A DNA stretch of 12,567 bases, taken from assembly GCA_014523685.1 (NCBI GenBank), contig JAATVT010000101.1, forward strand, positions 1 to 12,567, written 5' to 3'. Source of the stretch: Nitrososphaerales archaeon TH5893 (lineage in GTDB: Archaea; Thermoproteota; Nitrososphaeria; Nitrososphaerales; Nitrososphaeraceae). The stretch's first letter is position 1. Each line of letters starts with the position of its first letter. The position numbers and the translations under genes were made by a program. The notes below the pieces were generated by a model. The model was not told where the DNA came from. It saw only the letters and a list, made by a program, of their open reading frames with translations, and did not search any database. This document shows, piece after piece, positions 1 through 8,165 of this stretch.

Positions 1-115
1 CCTCAATATTGCCCCGCTAACCTAAACAGACGTCTTCGAGATGGACTGTGCAATAAGCAGTAAGGTATCGCAATGTTTAAAGTTCTCATGCTACTAGCGT
101 ATCCCTGGATTAGCG

Positions 116-868
116 TTGGTATTTATTGCTAGAACAAAGTCACCTGAGGAATGGAAAGCAGTCACATCCGCAATCTCTACTTTGGTAGATGAGGCAACAT
201 TCGAAGCAACTGTTGAGGGTATATCATTTAGGGGAATGGACCCATCACATGTTGCACTCATAGATATTCAATGGCCCAATTCAACATTTGCTTCTTACGA
301 ATGTGATTCCTCCGTAAAATTTGGTGTTAGGGTTGATGAATTTTCCAAATTGATAAAGAGAGGCGACAAGAAAGACGGTGTAGAAATAGGTGTTACCGAT
401 GACAGCAAGTTGACTATAAAACTTTCTAATGGGTATAAGAGAGAATACAAGATGAGACTTATCGAAAGTTCCTCATCTTCCACGCCTCTGCCAAAATTAA
501 GTTTCAATTCTAAAATTGTATTGACTGGAGGTGCTTTTGACAAGATCCTCTCCGACATTCAAGTTGTTTCTGAATATATTTCTCTTCACACCGACTCCAA
601 CAGAGTGGAATTCTCGGGAAAAGGTGATTCAGGCGAAGCCGAAATAGTCTTAGAGTCTGGAAGCGAGGGTCTTGAGGACCTAAACGTTAAAGAAGTAAGT
701 ACCGCCACCTACAGCTTGGATTATCTGTCCAAAATAACTAAGGCGATAGGAGCTGTGGGATCGTCTATAGCTGCTGAGTATTCAAGCAAGATGCCGCTAC
801 GCCTTGAATTCAGAGTTGCCAATATTGGAAGGATCCATTTTTACCTGGCGCCCAGAGTTCAGGATTAG
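116..868 (+). CDS. pcn: DNA polymerase sliding clamp PCNA
   Basis: This encodes a 250-residue archaeal PCNA, the ring-shaped trimeric clamp that tethers polymerases, FEN1, ligase and other replication and repair proteins to DNA. The length is usual for the family. Visible hallmarks are GMDPSHVALID (residues 40-50), the interdomain connecting loop near residues 116-127 (a serine run followed by TPLPKL), and the C-terminal LAPRV that forms part of the PIP-box binding surface. The start is TTG: an in-frame TAG lies at 95-97 and no ATG occurs between it and the conserved N-terminus. A TTTAAA element at 76-81 could be the TATA box, giving a leader of about ten bases. The next gene, aspartate kinase, follows after 57 bases on the same strand and has no obvious functional link. 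The identification is firm; the exact start is slightly less so. Confidence 0.96.
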   Translation: MVFIARTKSPEEWKAVTSAISTLVDEATFEATVEGISFRGMDPSHVALIDIQWPNSTFASYECDSSVKFGVRVDEFSKLIKRGDKKDGVEIGVTDDSKLTIKLSNGYKREYKMRLIESSSSSTPLPKLSFNSKIVLTGGAFDKILSDIQVVSEYISLHTDSNRVEFSGKGDSGEAEIVLESGSEGLEDLNVKEVSTATYSLDYLSKITKAIGAVGSSIAAEYSSKMPLRLEFRVANIGRIHFYLAPRVQD

Positions 869-925
869 ATGACCTTAATACACAATATCTCTGGATGAGG
901 AAACTAGGAAGATCTTGGGATTGAT

Positions 926-2350
926 ATGCGGGTCGTAATGAAGTTTGGTGGAACAGGAGTGGATTCTTGTCAAAATCTGATAAATGTATCTGAACTTGTA
1001 ACCAATTACAAAAGGGATAACGGGTATGAAATCGTCGTTGTTGTCTCCGCAGTTCGAGGGGTGACCGATTCCTTACTGAATTTGACTGATTCAATAAATA
1101 AGCATGAAAATGTTTCTATACAAGACTTCTTAGTAAACCTACGCAGGATTCATATAAAGATAATCGAGGACTGTATCCATAGCAAGAAACTCCATGATCT
1201 AGCTGAGGAAAAAATTACCGATATCCTGGGGGAGCTCAAAGAAGTCCTTGGGGGTATAGTGATACTGAGGGACGTTACTCCCAAATCTCTCGACTACCTG
1301 TTATCATTTGGTGAAAGATTGTCCGCATCTCTTGTCTCTTTTGCTTTACAGGACAAGGGAGAGTCCACCGAATGCTTAACTGGCAAAGAAGTAGGCATCG
1401 TAACTGATTCAAATTTTGGAACTGCCAAGCCGTTAATGGACACGACAAGGTTAAGGGTTCGCCATCGGATTGAACGACTATTGGAGACGAAGAAGATCCC
1501 AGTAATCACTGGGTTTATTGGATCCGATCAAAATGACAACGTTACTACTTTGGGTCGAGGCGGATCTGACTATACGGCGACCATTATAGCTGCGAGTATT
1601 AATGCAGACGAAACATGGCTTTGGACTGATGTAGATGGGTTGATGACTGCAGATCCGAAGATTGCCAATGATGCCCAGGTGCTAAAGGAGATTTCCTTTA
1701 GTGAAGCAATGGAAATGGCTCTGTTCGGTGCGAAATATATGCATCCTCGAGCGCTTGAACCCGTAATAGAGATAGGAATCCCAGTGAGAATACGAAACAC
1801 CATGAATCCTTCAAATCTAGGCACAATGATTTCGCAGAATCCAAGTGACAGATCTAAGAAAATCGTCAAATCGGTTAGCGCTATAAGGCAAACAGGCTTG
1901 ATCGATGTTGGAGGCACCGCAATGGCCAATGCGCCAGGAACCGCCGCCAAAATTTTCGACGTACTGGCTAAAAAAGACATTAACATTATTATGATTTCAC
2001 AGAGTCCTTCAGAATCTAGTATCTCGATGGTTTTAAGGAAAAATGACATAGAAAAAGCTGTGAGTATTCTTGAACTCAGTTTATTGGGAAGAGTCATTAG
2101 AAAAGTCGAGGTTAATAGTAATGTATCTGTCATTGCCGTCGTAGGCTCTGGTATGCGCGGGATTCAAGGTGTAGCTGCCAGAGTTTTCAGTGCTGTAGCA
2201 CGTGAGAATGTGAACGTCATAATGATTGCACAAGGCTCATCTCAACTTAATTTAGCTTTTGTAGTTAGTGATAATGATTGTGAGACAGCAGTAAGGGCCC
2301 TGCATAGGGAATTCGATCTGGGAAAACCCGAACCAGACTGTGACGCATGA
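926..2350 (+). CDS. lysC: Aspartate kinase with two C-terminal ACT domains
   Basis: Aspartate kinase phosphorylates L-aspartate with ATP, the first step toward lysine, threonine, methionine and isoleucine. The 474-residue product is the monofunctional form with no homoserine dehydrogenase fused. The kinase domain shows MKFGGTGV (5-12), SFGERLSA (127-134), TTLGRGGSDYTA (207-218) and WTDVDGLMTADP (233-244). Two ACT domains follow, roughly at 322-395 and 400-465, the second containing GMRGIQGVAARVFSAVA. Such ACT pairs normally bind an end-product amino acid for feedback control; which one cannot be read here. The serine usual in the KFGGTS motif is glycine (residue 11). The ATG at 926 places the motif at the usual distance from the N-terminus. 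No clear TATA box sits 26-30 bases upstream, so co-transcription with PCNA is possible. The gene could equally be named ask or thrA. Confidence 0.94.
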   Translation: MRVVMKFGGTGVDSCQNLINVSELVTNYKRDNGYEIVVVVSAVRGVTDSLLNLTDSINKHENVSIQDFLVNLRRIHIKIIEDCIHSKKLHDLAEEKITDILGELKEVLGGIVILRDVTPKSLDYLLSFGERLSASLVSFALQDKGESTECLTGKEVGIVTDSNFGTAKPLMDTTRLRVRHRIERLLETKKIPVITGFIGSDQNDNVTTLGRGGSDYTATIIAASINADETWLWTDVDGLMTADPKIANDAQVLKEISFSEAMEMALFGAKYMHPRALEPVIEIGIPVRIRNTMNPSNLGTMISQNPSDRSKKIVKSVSAIRQTGLIDVGGTAMANAPGTAAKIFDVLAKKDINIIMISQSPSESSISMVLRKNDIEKAVSILELSLLGRVIRKVEVNSNVSVIAVVGSGMRGIQGVAARVFSAVARENVNVIMIAQGSSQLNLAFVVSDNDCETAVRALHREFDLGKPEPDCDA

Positions 2351-2456
2351 ATTTAACTTAAGAACCGAATATTTTCTCCTGTAAACCCCGAATTTGAACA
2401 GGATATGCTAACAAGACCAATCGACTAGGGGGCTTGTATCATCTTGTTTAGACCAA

Positions 2457-2603
2457 ATGCTATACAGCGATCTAAAAGATGGAGAATATATGAAGGTCTT
2501 GGTCGCGCGTCTCATGTCAATGAAAAATATTGAAATGAATAATCCAGCGAAAATACAAAGATGGAAAAAGATAAATTGCATCCTCTCATGTCTTGATTTT
2601 TAG
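2457..2603 (+). CDS. Doubtful 48-codon frame ending against the cobJ start
   Basis: This open frame runs from ATG at 2457 to TAG at 2601-2603, so its stop directly abuts the cobJ ATG at 2604. The predicted peptide starts MLYSDLKDGEYMKVLVARLM and ends CILSCLDF. I recognise no family. Against it, the likely cobJ TATA element lies inside its last third, and the frame has no convincing promoter or ribosome site. In its favour are only the abutting stop and start and a length above what random sequence would usually give. It may be a leader peptide or chance. Confidence 0.18.
   Translation: MLYSDLKDGEYMKVLVARLMSMKNIEMNNPAKIQRWKKINCILSCLDF
2570..2577 (+). promoter_or_regulatory. Probable TATA box of cobJ
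   Basis: GATAAATT is centred about 30 bases before the cobJ ATG at 2604. Archaeal transcription usually starts about 26 bases from the TATA centre, which would leave a leader of only a few bases and supports 2604 over the in-frame ATG at 2622. Confidence 0.45.
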
Positions 2604-3404
2604 ATGGAAAAAGAGAAGGGCATGTTATATGTAGTCGGAATTGGCCCAGGCGACCACGACCATATGACATTCAGGGCCAAACAGGCAATACAGGAAAGCG
2701 AAGTAATCATAGGATATGATACGTATGTTTCTTTAATTGAAGACATTATCATCGGCAAAGAGGTGTATAGATACCCTATGACCCAAGAGGTGGACCGAGC
2801 CAACCAAGCAATAGAGCTCGCGGAGAGCGGGAAGATTGTTTCATTGGTATCCTCTGGTGACCCGGGCATATACGGGATGATAGGCTTAATTTATGAGATC
2901 TTGGCTGAAAAAGACTGGGACCGGCAAGTAGGCATTGATGTCGAATGTATTCCTGGGGTTTCATCTCTTAACTCATGCGCAGCTCTAATAGGTTCACCCT
3001 TAATGACTGATTTTGCAGTTGTCAGCATGAGCGACCTTCTAGTGCCATGGGAAATAATAATGAAGCGTGTCGAGGCTGCAGCATCAGGGGATTATGTTAC
3101 CGTAATCTATAATCCATCAAGTAAGAAACGCGTTCATCAGCTGAGAGATGCTCGAGATATTTTCCTCAAATACCAAAAACCCGGAACGCCTGTCGCAATA
3201 GTTAAGGGAGCATATAGGGAAAGCCAGTCAATATTAATTACTACCCTAGATAAGATGCTGGAACACCCAGACATGCTAGGGATGATTACTACTGTAATAG
3301 TGGGAAATTCTTCTACGTTCAACTTCAGGGGAATGATGATAAACCCACGAGGATACAGGTCGAAATATCAACTCGTAAAGGAGACCTCTTCTATGCCACT
3401 TTAG
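2604..3404 (+). CDS. cobJ: Precorrin-3B / cobalt-factor III C17-methyltransferase
   Basis: This is a SAM-dependent methyltransferase of the corrin pathway (CobJ in aerobic naming, CbiH in anaerobic naming) that methylates C17 and promotes ring contraction during cobalamin synthesis. The 266-residue length fits the family. Motifs are VVGIGPGDHDHMT (10-22) near the N-terminus, SSGDPGIYGM (83-92), IPGVSSLNSCAALIGSPL (116-133), YNPSSKKR (169-176) and the C-terminal NPRGY (247-251) typical of the CbiH subgroup. No other cobalamin gene is in the window, so the gene stands apart from its pathway partners here. It has its own probable promoter and converges with tyrS across 243 bases. Assignment within the tetrapyrrole methylase superfamily rests on the NPRGY ending and the YNPSS segment; confusion with a sister enzyme such as CbiF is unlikely. 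Confidence 0.92.
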   Translation: MEKEKGMLYVVGIGPGDHDHMTFRAKQAIQESEVIIGYDTYVSLIEDIIIGKEVYRYPMTQEVDRANQAIELAESGKIVSLVSSGDPGIYGMIGLIYEILAEKDWDRQVGIDVECIPGVSSLNSCAALIGSPLMTDFAVVSMSDLLVPWEIIMKRVEAAASGDYVTVIYNPSSKKRVHQLRDARDIFLKYQKPGTPVAIVKGAYRESQSILITTLDKMLEHPDMLGMITTVIVGNSSTFNFRGMMINPRGYRSKYQLVKETSSMPL

Positions 3405-3647
3405 TGAATCAGTCATGTTCCACCTACTAGGAACGGTATTTGGTTGCACCTAGTCAAAGTGGTATTGGAAGATTGATCGCCCTGAGCTTCATAGACACCT
3501 TATTCTTAAAATCAAGTGAATCTTCAAGCAATAAACTATATAGTCTGTATAGCGAAAATACATCAGATTTTATTTTTAGTTTGGCAAAGTTACTTTATAC
3601 TTTTGATATGTCACGAGACAGCATGGTCTAGAGCATGTGTCAAATAG

Positions 3648-4697
3648 TTATTCAATTGTCTGAGGTACTTTCCCCTCGAAGTGTTTTCGTACGGGGTCGA
3701 CAATCTTATTTATGTAAAAGGCGGTTGCCTTCTTTAAATCAGCTGGGTGTATTTTTTTTTCGATAAAGCCCATTTCCAGCTCATGATAGTCATAGTATGC
3801 CAAATTCCCTCCCCATTTCGAAGGTCGCTCCACGACAAACTCAGGAAATTGGTGAAAAATAATGTACCTGACTAACTCAAGCACAGGATTCCCATTTACA
3901 ATTCCTAGGGGACAGTACGCTTTCATTATTTTGTCATGTATCTTTTTTTCGTCATCGTGGATCAAAATTCCGCTCGCAGGGTTACTCTTGCTCATTTTAC
4001 TTAGGACTTTCGCATTAGCAATAGCATGATAAGATGATCCAGTCGCCTGCGGCTCACCCAAGCCCGGCAATAAATGATGATGCACGGATACAGGAACCTT
4101 CCAACCCATCTTAGGGAATATCTCACGGGCCAACATGTGAACCTTCCGTTGATCCATACCTGCGTGCACAATATCAAGATCCATTTCTTCGATATCCACG
4201 CACTGCATAGGTGGATATAGGAGCTTTGAAAAATCAAGTGTATCTTTTTCGGATCTACCCATTATAGTTACGGAGCGAATTATTCTGGATAGTGTTAGAT
4301 GTTTTGTAAATTGGACCAAGTTCTTCCAATAATCTGTGTTATCTTTGTACAGATCACTTCCGGTCTCAAGACGGACCCCTGGACAGAAGAACCTAAATGC
4401 GTCGGAGTAATAATTAGAGAGTTCAGAAATCTTAAGCCAATTGCCCCCAAGCTTATCATTAATGTATGTATGCCAATCTGCTAGGAAGACGCTGGCGTCA
4501 ATCTGAGCCTCTAAGAAATCATTTATCTTGAAACCTGTGAGAACTAAACTTCCCAAATGCAAGAGTCCTGAAATTTCGATACCAATATAGTGTTTAGGGA
4601 TTTTGGTTTCCTTTAATAGAGATATTAGTTCATCCTTTACTACAATCTCTTCAGTGGGATCCCTGCTTATTAGCTCTAGTCTCCGTTCTAAGTCCAT
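3648..4697 (-). CDS. tyrS: Tyrosyl-tRNA synthetase, archaeal type
   Basis: This class I synthetase charges tRNA-Tyr with tyrosine in the cytoplasm. The 349-residue product has the archaeal/eukaryotic catalytic core followed by a short C-terminal anticodon-binding region. Tyrosine-pocket residues are recognisable: Tyr37 in HYIGIE, Tyr161, Gln165 and Asp168 in LLYPPMQCVD, and Gln183 in GMDQRK. The HIGH signature appears as HLGS (47-50), with serine replacing the last histidine. The second signature is KMSKSNP (234-240). The archaeal-style block AYCPLGIVNGNP follows further on. The ATG at 4697 is the natural start, since the conserved region begins shortly after. The gene is convergent with cobJ and divergent from the topoisomerase VI operon; a palindrome at 4707-4727 sits just upstream of its start. 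Confidence 0.94.
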   Translation of the reverse strand: MDLERRLELISRDPTEEIVVKDELISLLKETKIPKHYIGIEISGLLHLGSLVLTGFKINDFLEAQIDASVFLADWHTYINDKLGGNWLKISELSNYYSDAFRFFCPGVRLETGSDLYKDNTDYWKNLVQFTKHLTLSRIIRSVTIMGRSEKDTLDFSKLLYPPMQCVDIEEMDLDIVHAGMDQRKVHMLAREIFPKMGWKVPVSVHHHLLPGLGEPQATGSSYHAIANAKVLSKMSKSNPASGILIHDDEKKIHDKIMKAYCPLGIVNGNPVLELVRYIIFHQFPEFVVERPSKWGGNLAYYDYHELEMGFIEKKIHPADLKKATAFYINKIVDPVRKHFEGKVPQTIE

Positions 4698-4706
4698 CCA
4701 CAGCAG

Positions 4707-4727
4707 ATGGGCTTACAAGTGGCCCAT
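4707..4727. promoter_or_regulatory. Palindrome ATGGGC-N9-GCCCAT before tyrS
   Basis: Perfect six-base arms flank a nine-base centre, ending ten bases before the tyrS ATG. TATA-like stretches on the tyrS strand (around 4726-4735 and 4738-4747) put the transcription start within or beside the palindrome. It could be an operator or a 5' leader hairpin; the sequence alone does not decide. Confidence 0.35.
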
Positions 4728-4921
4728 ATTATGTTTTACTTATAGAGATATTAATCATTTTCATGTCTATTTTAAATGATTCCAACCAGAGATACCCTCT
4801 AAATCTTCGCGTACTAATAAAAGCAACCTACCTATGTCCTTCTAGTCAAAAAAATTATCCTTGAAAGTTAAATTCAACCCTGTAAAAAGTTAAATGGAGA
4901 CTACGAATCAATTAGGACTGA

Positions 4922-6991
4922 TTGAAGCCGAAGCATAGTATCGAAGTGGCATCAACCCAAGTAGAGAATGTTACCTCGCCTAGAACTAGCTCTTCGATTA
5001 ATAATATGGGCAGAATCAGATACGATAAAAAGGCAGAGTCAGAATTCTTTGTTGACAACTCAGCACTTGCCGGATTTACTGGAGAACGTATTTTATATAT
5101 GGCGGTTAGAGAATTAATTGAAAATTCTCTTGATTCATGTGAGATTCATCACATTCTGCCTGACATTACTTTGTCCTTAAAATTGGTTGACCCACTAAAC
5201 GATCTTTGGCTAATCTCTTGCGAGGATAATGGGATAGGAATCCCAGCTGACAAAGTGCCTGTTGCGGTGTGCTCATTTCTTACATCCGGGAAATATGTCG
5301 AAAAACAACAGAGAGGTCTTTTTGGCGTCGGTCTCAAGATGATAGCTGCGTTCTCAACAAAGGATACGGATCATCCCCTTAGAGTGTGGAGTAAATCAAG
5401 TGAAGATAGAGCCGAACATTACTTTGATCTCAGAACAGATATCAATACCAACAAGCCAATTGTCATGGCCAAAAATGCATTGAAACCCCCAGACGGTCGG
5501 ATTAAGCATCCTTCTGGATTTAGAATTGAGGCAATATTACGCGCGAGATTGTCTCCAATAACTAAGAGCCGAATTTATGAGTATATCAGCCAGACGAGTG
5601 TTGTTAATCCATATTCAGTCCTAGTATTTGAGACCGATGATGGCAGGGTTGTTTTCGATAGGCGGACAAATGCTATCCCCGAACCTGCAAAAGAAGTCCT
5701 GCCACATCCTTCTGACATGGATCTAAAGACCCTCAAGAAAGCAGTTATGAATTATATGAATCAAAAAACAACCATCCATGGTCTTCTATGTTCGGCCTTC
5801 CAAAAGATTTCCGGAGAAAAGGCAAAGGAAATTATCGGGAGAGCAGGGGTAGATCTTAAGGCGGCAAACCTGTACAATGAGCATGAACTTATAAAAATTG
5901 TCAACGTCTGCAAACACACCAAGTTTCAAAGTCCAAACACAGACCATCTGAGCCCAATAGGAGAACAAATTTTGACAGCTGGTATGACCTCTGAATATGC
6001 TATCACAATGAACAAAGACGTACGAGGCTCGCTTCCTCAAGACCAACCACATCTTACCGTCAAAGTGCTAAAACCTTCCCTCACGGCGTATTCTTCAAGA
6101 ACATGTGTAATTAACAATAGACCAACAGTAGTGGAGTGCGGGATTGCATATGGTGGTGATATCGGCTCATTTAAGCTGTACAGATTTGCAAACAAGATTC
6201 CCTTGCTTTACGATGAGGGTTCTGATGTGGCAAGAGAGGTAGTCTCTGAAGTGGAGATAAATAGAATGGGAATATCAAAAAAAGAAGTAAAAGAGCAGTT
6301 TTCGACAGCTGATACCAAATCTGATCGAGCAGTCGAAATGCTTCCTATTCATATTTTTTTCCACATTTGCTCAACTAAAATTCCGTATAAAACAGCAGGC
6401 AAAGAAAGTATCGCTGCAGAAGGCGAATTGAAAAAATACATGAAGTCATGTTTAGCAGATCTATATAGGAAGGTAAGCGCCCAAATACGAAAAGAGCTTC
6501 GTGTCAAGGATGCTGAGAATCGCCTCCGTTTATATCGCCACTATATACCATTCATAATTGAGGCAATTTCAGAATCGATTGATATTGATGCAAAGAGACT
6601 TTATGAGTTGTTCAATAAATTAGCTGAAAGACATGTCAAAGGTGAATCGCTACCAACTAAACCGAACTACATTGAGGACACTATTACCGAAGATAGGATC
6701 CAGCAGGAGGTTGGAAAGGATACATTGGCTCCATCAAAAACAGCATCCCCTAATATGTATGGGGAAAAAGCTTTGGGGGATGAGGACAAATACCTTCGAT
6801 CCAATACATCAGCCCTTCGAACAAAAAAAAAGACATCTATTCTAGCCCCAAGTAAAGACAATCAGCCAGAAAATTTGCGACATACTACTAGAATCAAGAA
6901 TAAGAAAAGAAAAAAGAAAGAGATAGACAATCAAATAACGCTGGACAAATTCGATAAATTTAGGAGACCGAGAGAGCCCGGGAGAAGGTAG
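4922..6991 (+). CDS. top6B: DNA topoisomerase VI subunit B, with PIP-like tail
   Basis: This is the ATPase subunit of topoisomerase VI, an A2B2 type IIB enzyme that passes one duplex through another. The GHKL ATPase shows ELIENSLDSCE (64-74), EDNGIGIP (101-108) and the ATP-lid motif RGLFGVGLKM (131-140). An H2TH region follows at about 268-330, then the transducer with YRFANKIPLLYDEG (420-433) and STKIPYKTAGKESIA (484-498). At 689 residues it is well over the roughly 530 of the well-studied crenarchaeal protein. The excess is a low-complexity tail from about 580, a basic block KNKKRKKK (659-666), then QITLDKFD (671-678), which resembles a PCNA-interacting box. The start is TTG right after an in-frame TGA at 4919-4921; ATG at 5006 (residue 29) is an alternative. 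A nine-A run lies at 6823-6831. Subunit A follows after four bases. Confidence 0.95.
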   Translation: MKPKHSIEVASTQVENVTSPRTSSSINNMGRIRYDKKAESEFFVDNSALAGFTGERILYMAVRELIENSLDSCEIHHILPDITLSLKLVDPLNDLWLISCEDNGIGIPADKVPVAVCSFLTSGKYVEKQQRGLFGVGLKMIAAFSTKDTDHPLRVWSKSSEDRAEHYFDLRTDINTNKPIVMAKNALKPPDGRIKHPSGFRIEAILRARLSPITKSRIYEYISQTSVVNPYSVLVFETDDGRVVFDRRTNAIPEPAKEVLPHPSDMDLKTLKKAVMNYMNQKTTIHGLLCSAFQKISGEKAKEIIGRAGVDLKAANLYNEHELIKIVNVCKHTKFQSPNTDHLSPIGEQILTAGMTSEYAITMNKDVRGSLPQDQPHLTVKVLKPSLTAYSSRTCVINNRPTVVECGIAYGGDIGSFKLYRFANKIPLLYDEGSDVAREVVSEVEINRMGISKKEVKEQFSTADTKSDRAVEMLPIHIFFHICSTKIPYKTAGKESIAAEGELKKYMKSCLADLYRKVSAQIRKELRVKDAENRLRLYRHYIPFIIEAISESIDIDAKRLYELFNKLAERHVKGESLPTKPNYIEDTITEDRIQQEVGKDTLAPSKTASPNMYGEKALGDEDKYLRSNTSALRTKKKTSILAPSKDNQPENLRHTTRIKNKKRKKKEIDNQITLDKFDKFRRPREPGRR
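6932..6955 (+). other. PIP-box-like motif QITLDKFD in Top6B C-terminus
   Basis: Residues 671-678 read Q-x-x-L-x-x-F-D, matching the PCNA-interacting core (Q, aliphatic at +3, aromatic at +6); the second aromatic is Asp, a relaxation seen in some archaeal PIP boxes where only one aromatic is kept. It sits 12 residues from the C-terminus after a disordered-looking basic linker, the usual context. Function is inferred. Confidence 0.55.
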
Positions 6992-6995
6992 GAAG

Positions 6996-8099
6996 ATGCC
7001 GGCGATAGATGAACGTCATCAAGAAGTTATTAAGAAAATCAAACTGGTTATGAAAGATATCAGCAAGAATATTACAGTTGAAAGGATGCCTGTCTTGGAC
7101 GTCCCGAAAATCGGATACGATAACACAATCTGGTCTGAAGAAAAAAGGATGTTAACAATTGGGAGTAAGAAAGTTCAAGTTAGCCCTGATAGCATCAAGA
7201 AAATTCCAACATTTTCGCAATATCTTGTCATGGCTAATGCAGTAAGAAAGTTGCTTGATGAGGAAATGGAGAGCACAATAAGAGGCATGTACTACGCTAC
7301 TCTAAGTACAGTCGGGGACGATAAAATAAAGCAAAAGTTCTGGAATAGTCAAGAAAATTCTGATGATGCGATCAAGGCAGTTGAATTGCTGACTGGAGTT
7401 CCCCGGGAGGAATTCTCCGTGACATCCAAACCCAAGGGAATGATTTCGGGTCCAATCACCTTGCGAGTCGGCGGCGACGTTATAGACTGCAGCCTTGGAA
7501 GCAGGGCAACCTCGCAGCTGATCCCAACCAACATCCGCGATCTAGAAATAATTGATGTCAAGGCAGACTTCATCATGGTTGTAGAGAAAGATACAGTTCT
7601 CAATAATATCCGCAAGTCAGGATTCATTCAAAAATATAACGCCATATTGCTAACTGGATCCGGAGAACCTGACCGCGCTACTAGAATGATGGTAAAGACT
7701 CTAAATGAAGTCTGGAAAAAGCCGGTAGTAATATTTACTGATGCAGATCCATGGGGTTTAGGGATCGCCTTACGTTACAAGATTGGCAGCGAGTCGCTTA
7801 GCTATGATAGCGATAGACTGGTAACTCCTGACGCGAAAGTGTTGGGAATGATGTTTTCTGATATCTACGAGTATAATATACCTGAAGTAGCCCGATTGCC
7901 CGCAACTGAGGAAGATATATCCAGAGCAACCGATATGAAGAAGAAACCATGGCTGAATGACAAAAAGTGGCAGAAAGAATTGTCATTGTTTTTACAGAGA
8001 AAGGAAAAATGCGAGCTAGATGCATTTTTCAAGCACGGCTTCAGGTACTTGGCAGAAACCTACATTCCGGAAAAGCTGAGGCATGCGGGCCTTCTTTAA
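6996..8099 (+). CDS. top6A: DNA topoisomerase VI subunit A
   Basis: This is the DNA-cleaving subunit of topoisomerase VI, the archaeal relative of Spo11. The 367 residues comprise an N-terminal winged-helix (CAP-like) domain with the catalytic tyrosine in RGMYYATLS; Tyr100, the second of the pair, is the likely nucleophile. The Toprim domain that follows has metal ligands Glu197 (MVVEKD) and Asp249/Asp251 (TDADPWG). The segment TGSGEPDRATRMM (220-232) is the conserved Toprim stretch after the glutamate strand. The C-terminus has the family's W-x-x-E-L region and ends HAGLL. It begins four bases after the top6B stop, with a purine-rich GGTAGGAAG immediately before ATG, so the two subunits are almost certainly co-transcribed and made in matched amounts. 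All key residues are present. Confidence 0.96.
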   Translation: MPAIDERHQEVIKKIKLVMKDISKNITVERMPVLDVPKIGYDNTIWSEEKRMLTIGSKKVQVSPDSIKKIPTFSQYLVMANAVRKLLDEEMESTIRGMYYATLSTVGDDKIKQKFWNSQENSDDAIKAVELLTGVPREEFSVTSKPKGMISGPITLRVGGDVIDCSLGSRATSQLIPTNIRDLEIIDVKADFIMVVEKDTVLNNIRKSGFIQKYNAILLTGSGEPDRATRMMVKTLNEVWKKPVVIFTDADPWGLGIALRYKIGSESLSYDSDRLVTPDAKVLGMMFSDIYEYNIPEVARLPATEEDISRATDMKKKPWLNDKKWQKELSLFLQRKEKCELDAFFKHGFRYLAETYIPEKLRHAGLL

Positions 8100-8165
8100 T
8101 ATTATCAACTCAACCCTCTGCCGTAGATCCTGATTCGCTCTTGTTAGCATTTTGAGTCTGGGGGA

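Noticed and set aside
1..63. A frame open from base 1 to TAA at 61-63, ending LRDGLCNKQ, possibly the tail of an upstream gene
   Set aside because: Only 20 codons are visible, no family is recognisable and such a stretch is easily open by chance.
1570..2133. Long open frame (187 codons) antisense to aspartate kinase
   Set aside because: It lies wholly within a well-supported gene on the other strand; its translation has no recognisable domain and follows from codon bias of the real gene.
2412..2501. Inverted repeat CAAGACC / GGTCTTG in the gap before cobJ, considered as a cobalamin riboswitch stem
   Set aside because: No B12-box-like sequence or compact structure is visible, the arms are 76 bases apart, and cobalamin riboswitches are essentially bacterial.
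2559..2614. Direct repeat AGATGGAAAAAGA at 2559-2571 and 2602-2614
   Set aside because: Thirteen A-rich bases can recur by chance over 43 bases; only the second copy serves a start codon and there is no further copy.
3405..3647. TTG-started 63-codon frame at 3440-3631 in the gap between cobJ and tyrS
   Set aside because: The translation is serine-rich with no motif, has no promoter signal, and lies between two convergent 3' ends, so noncoding sequence is the simpler reading.
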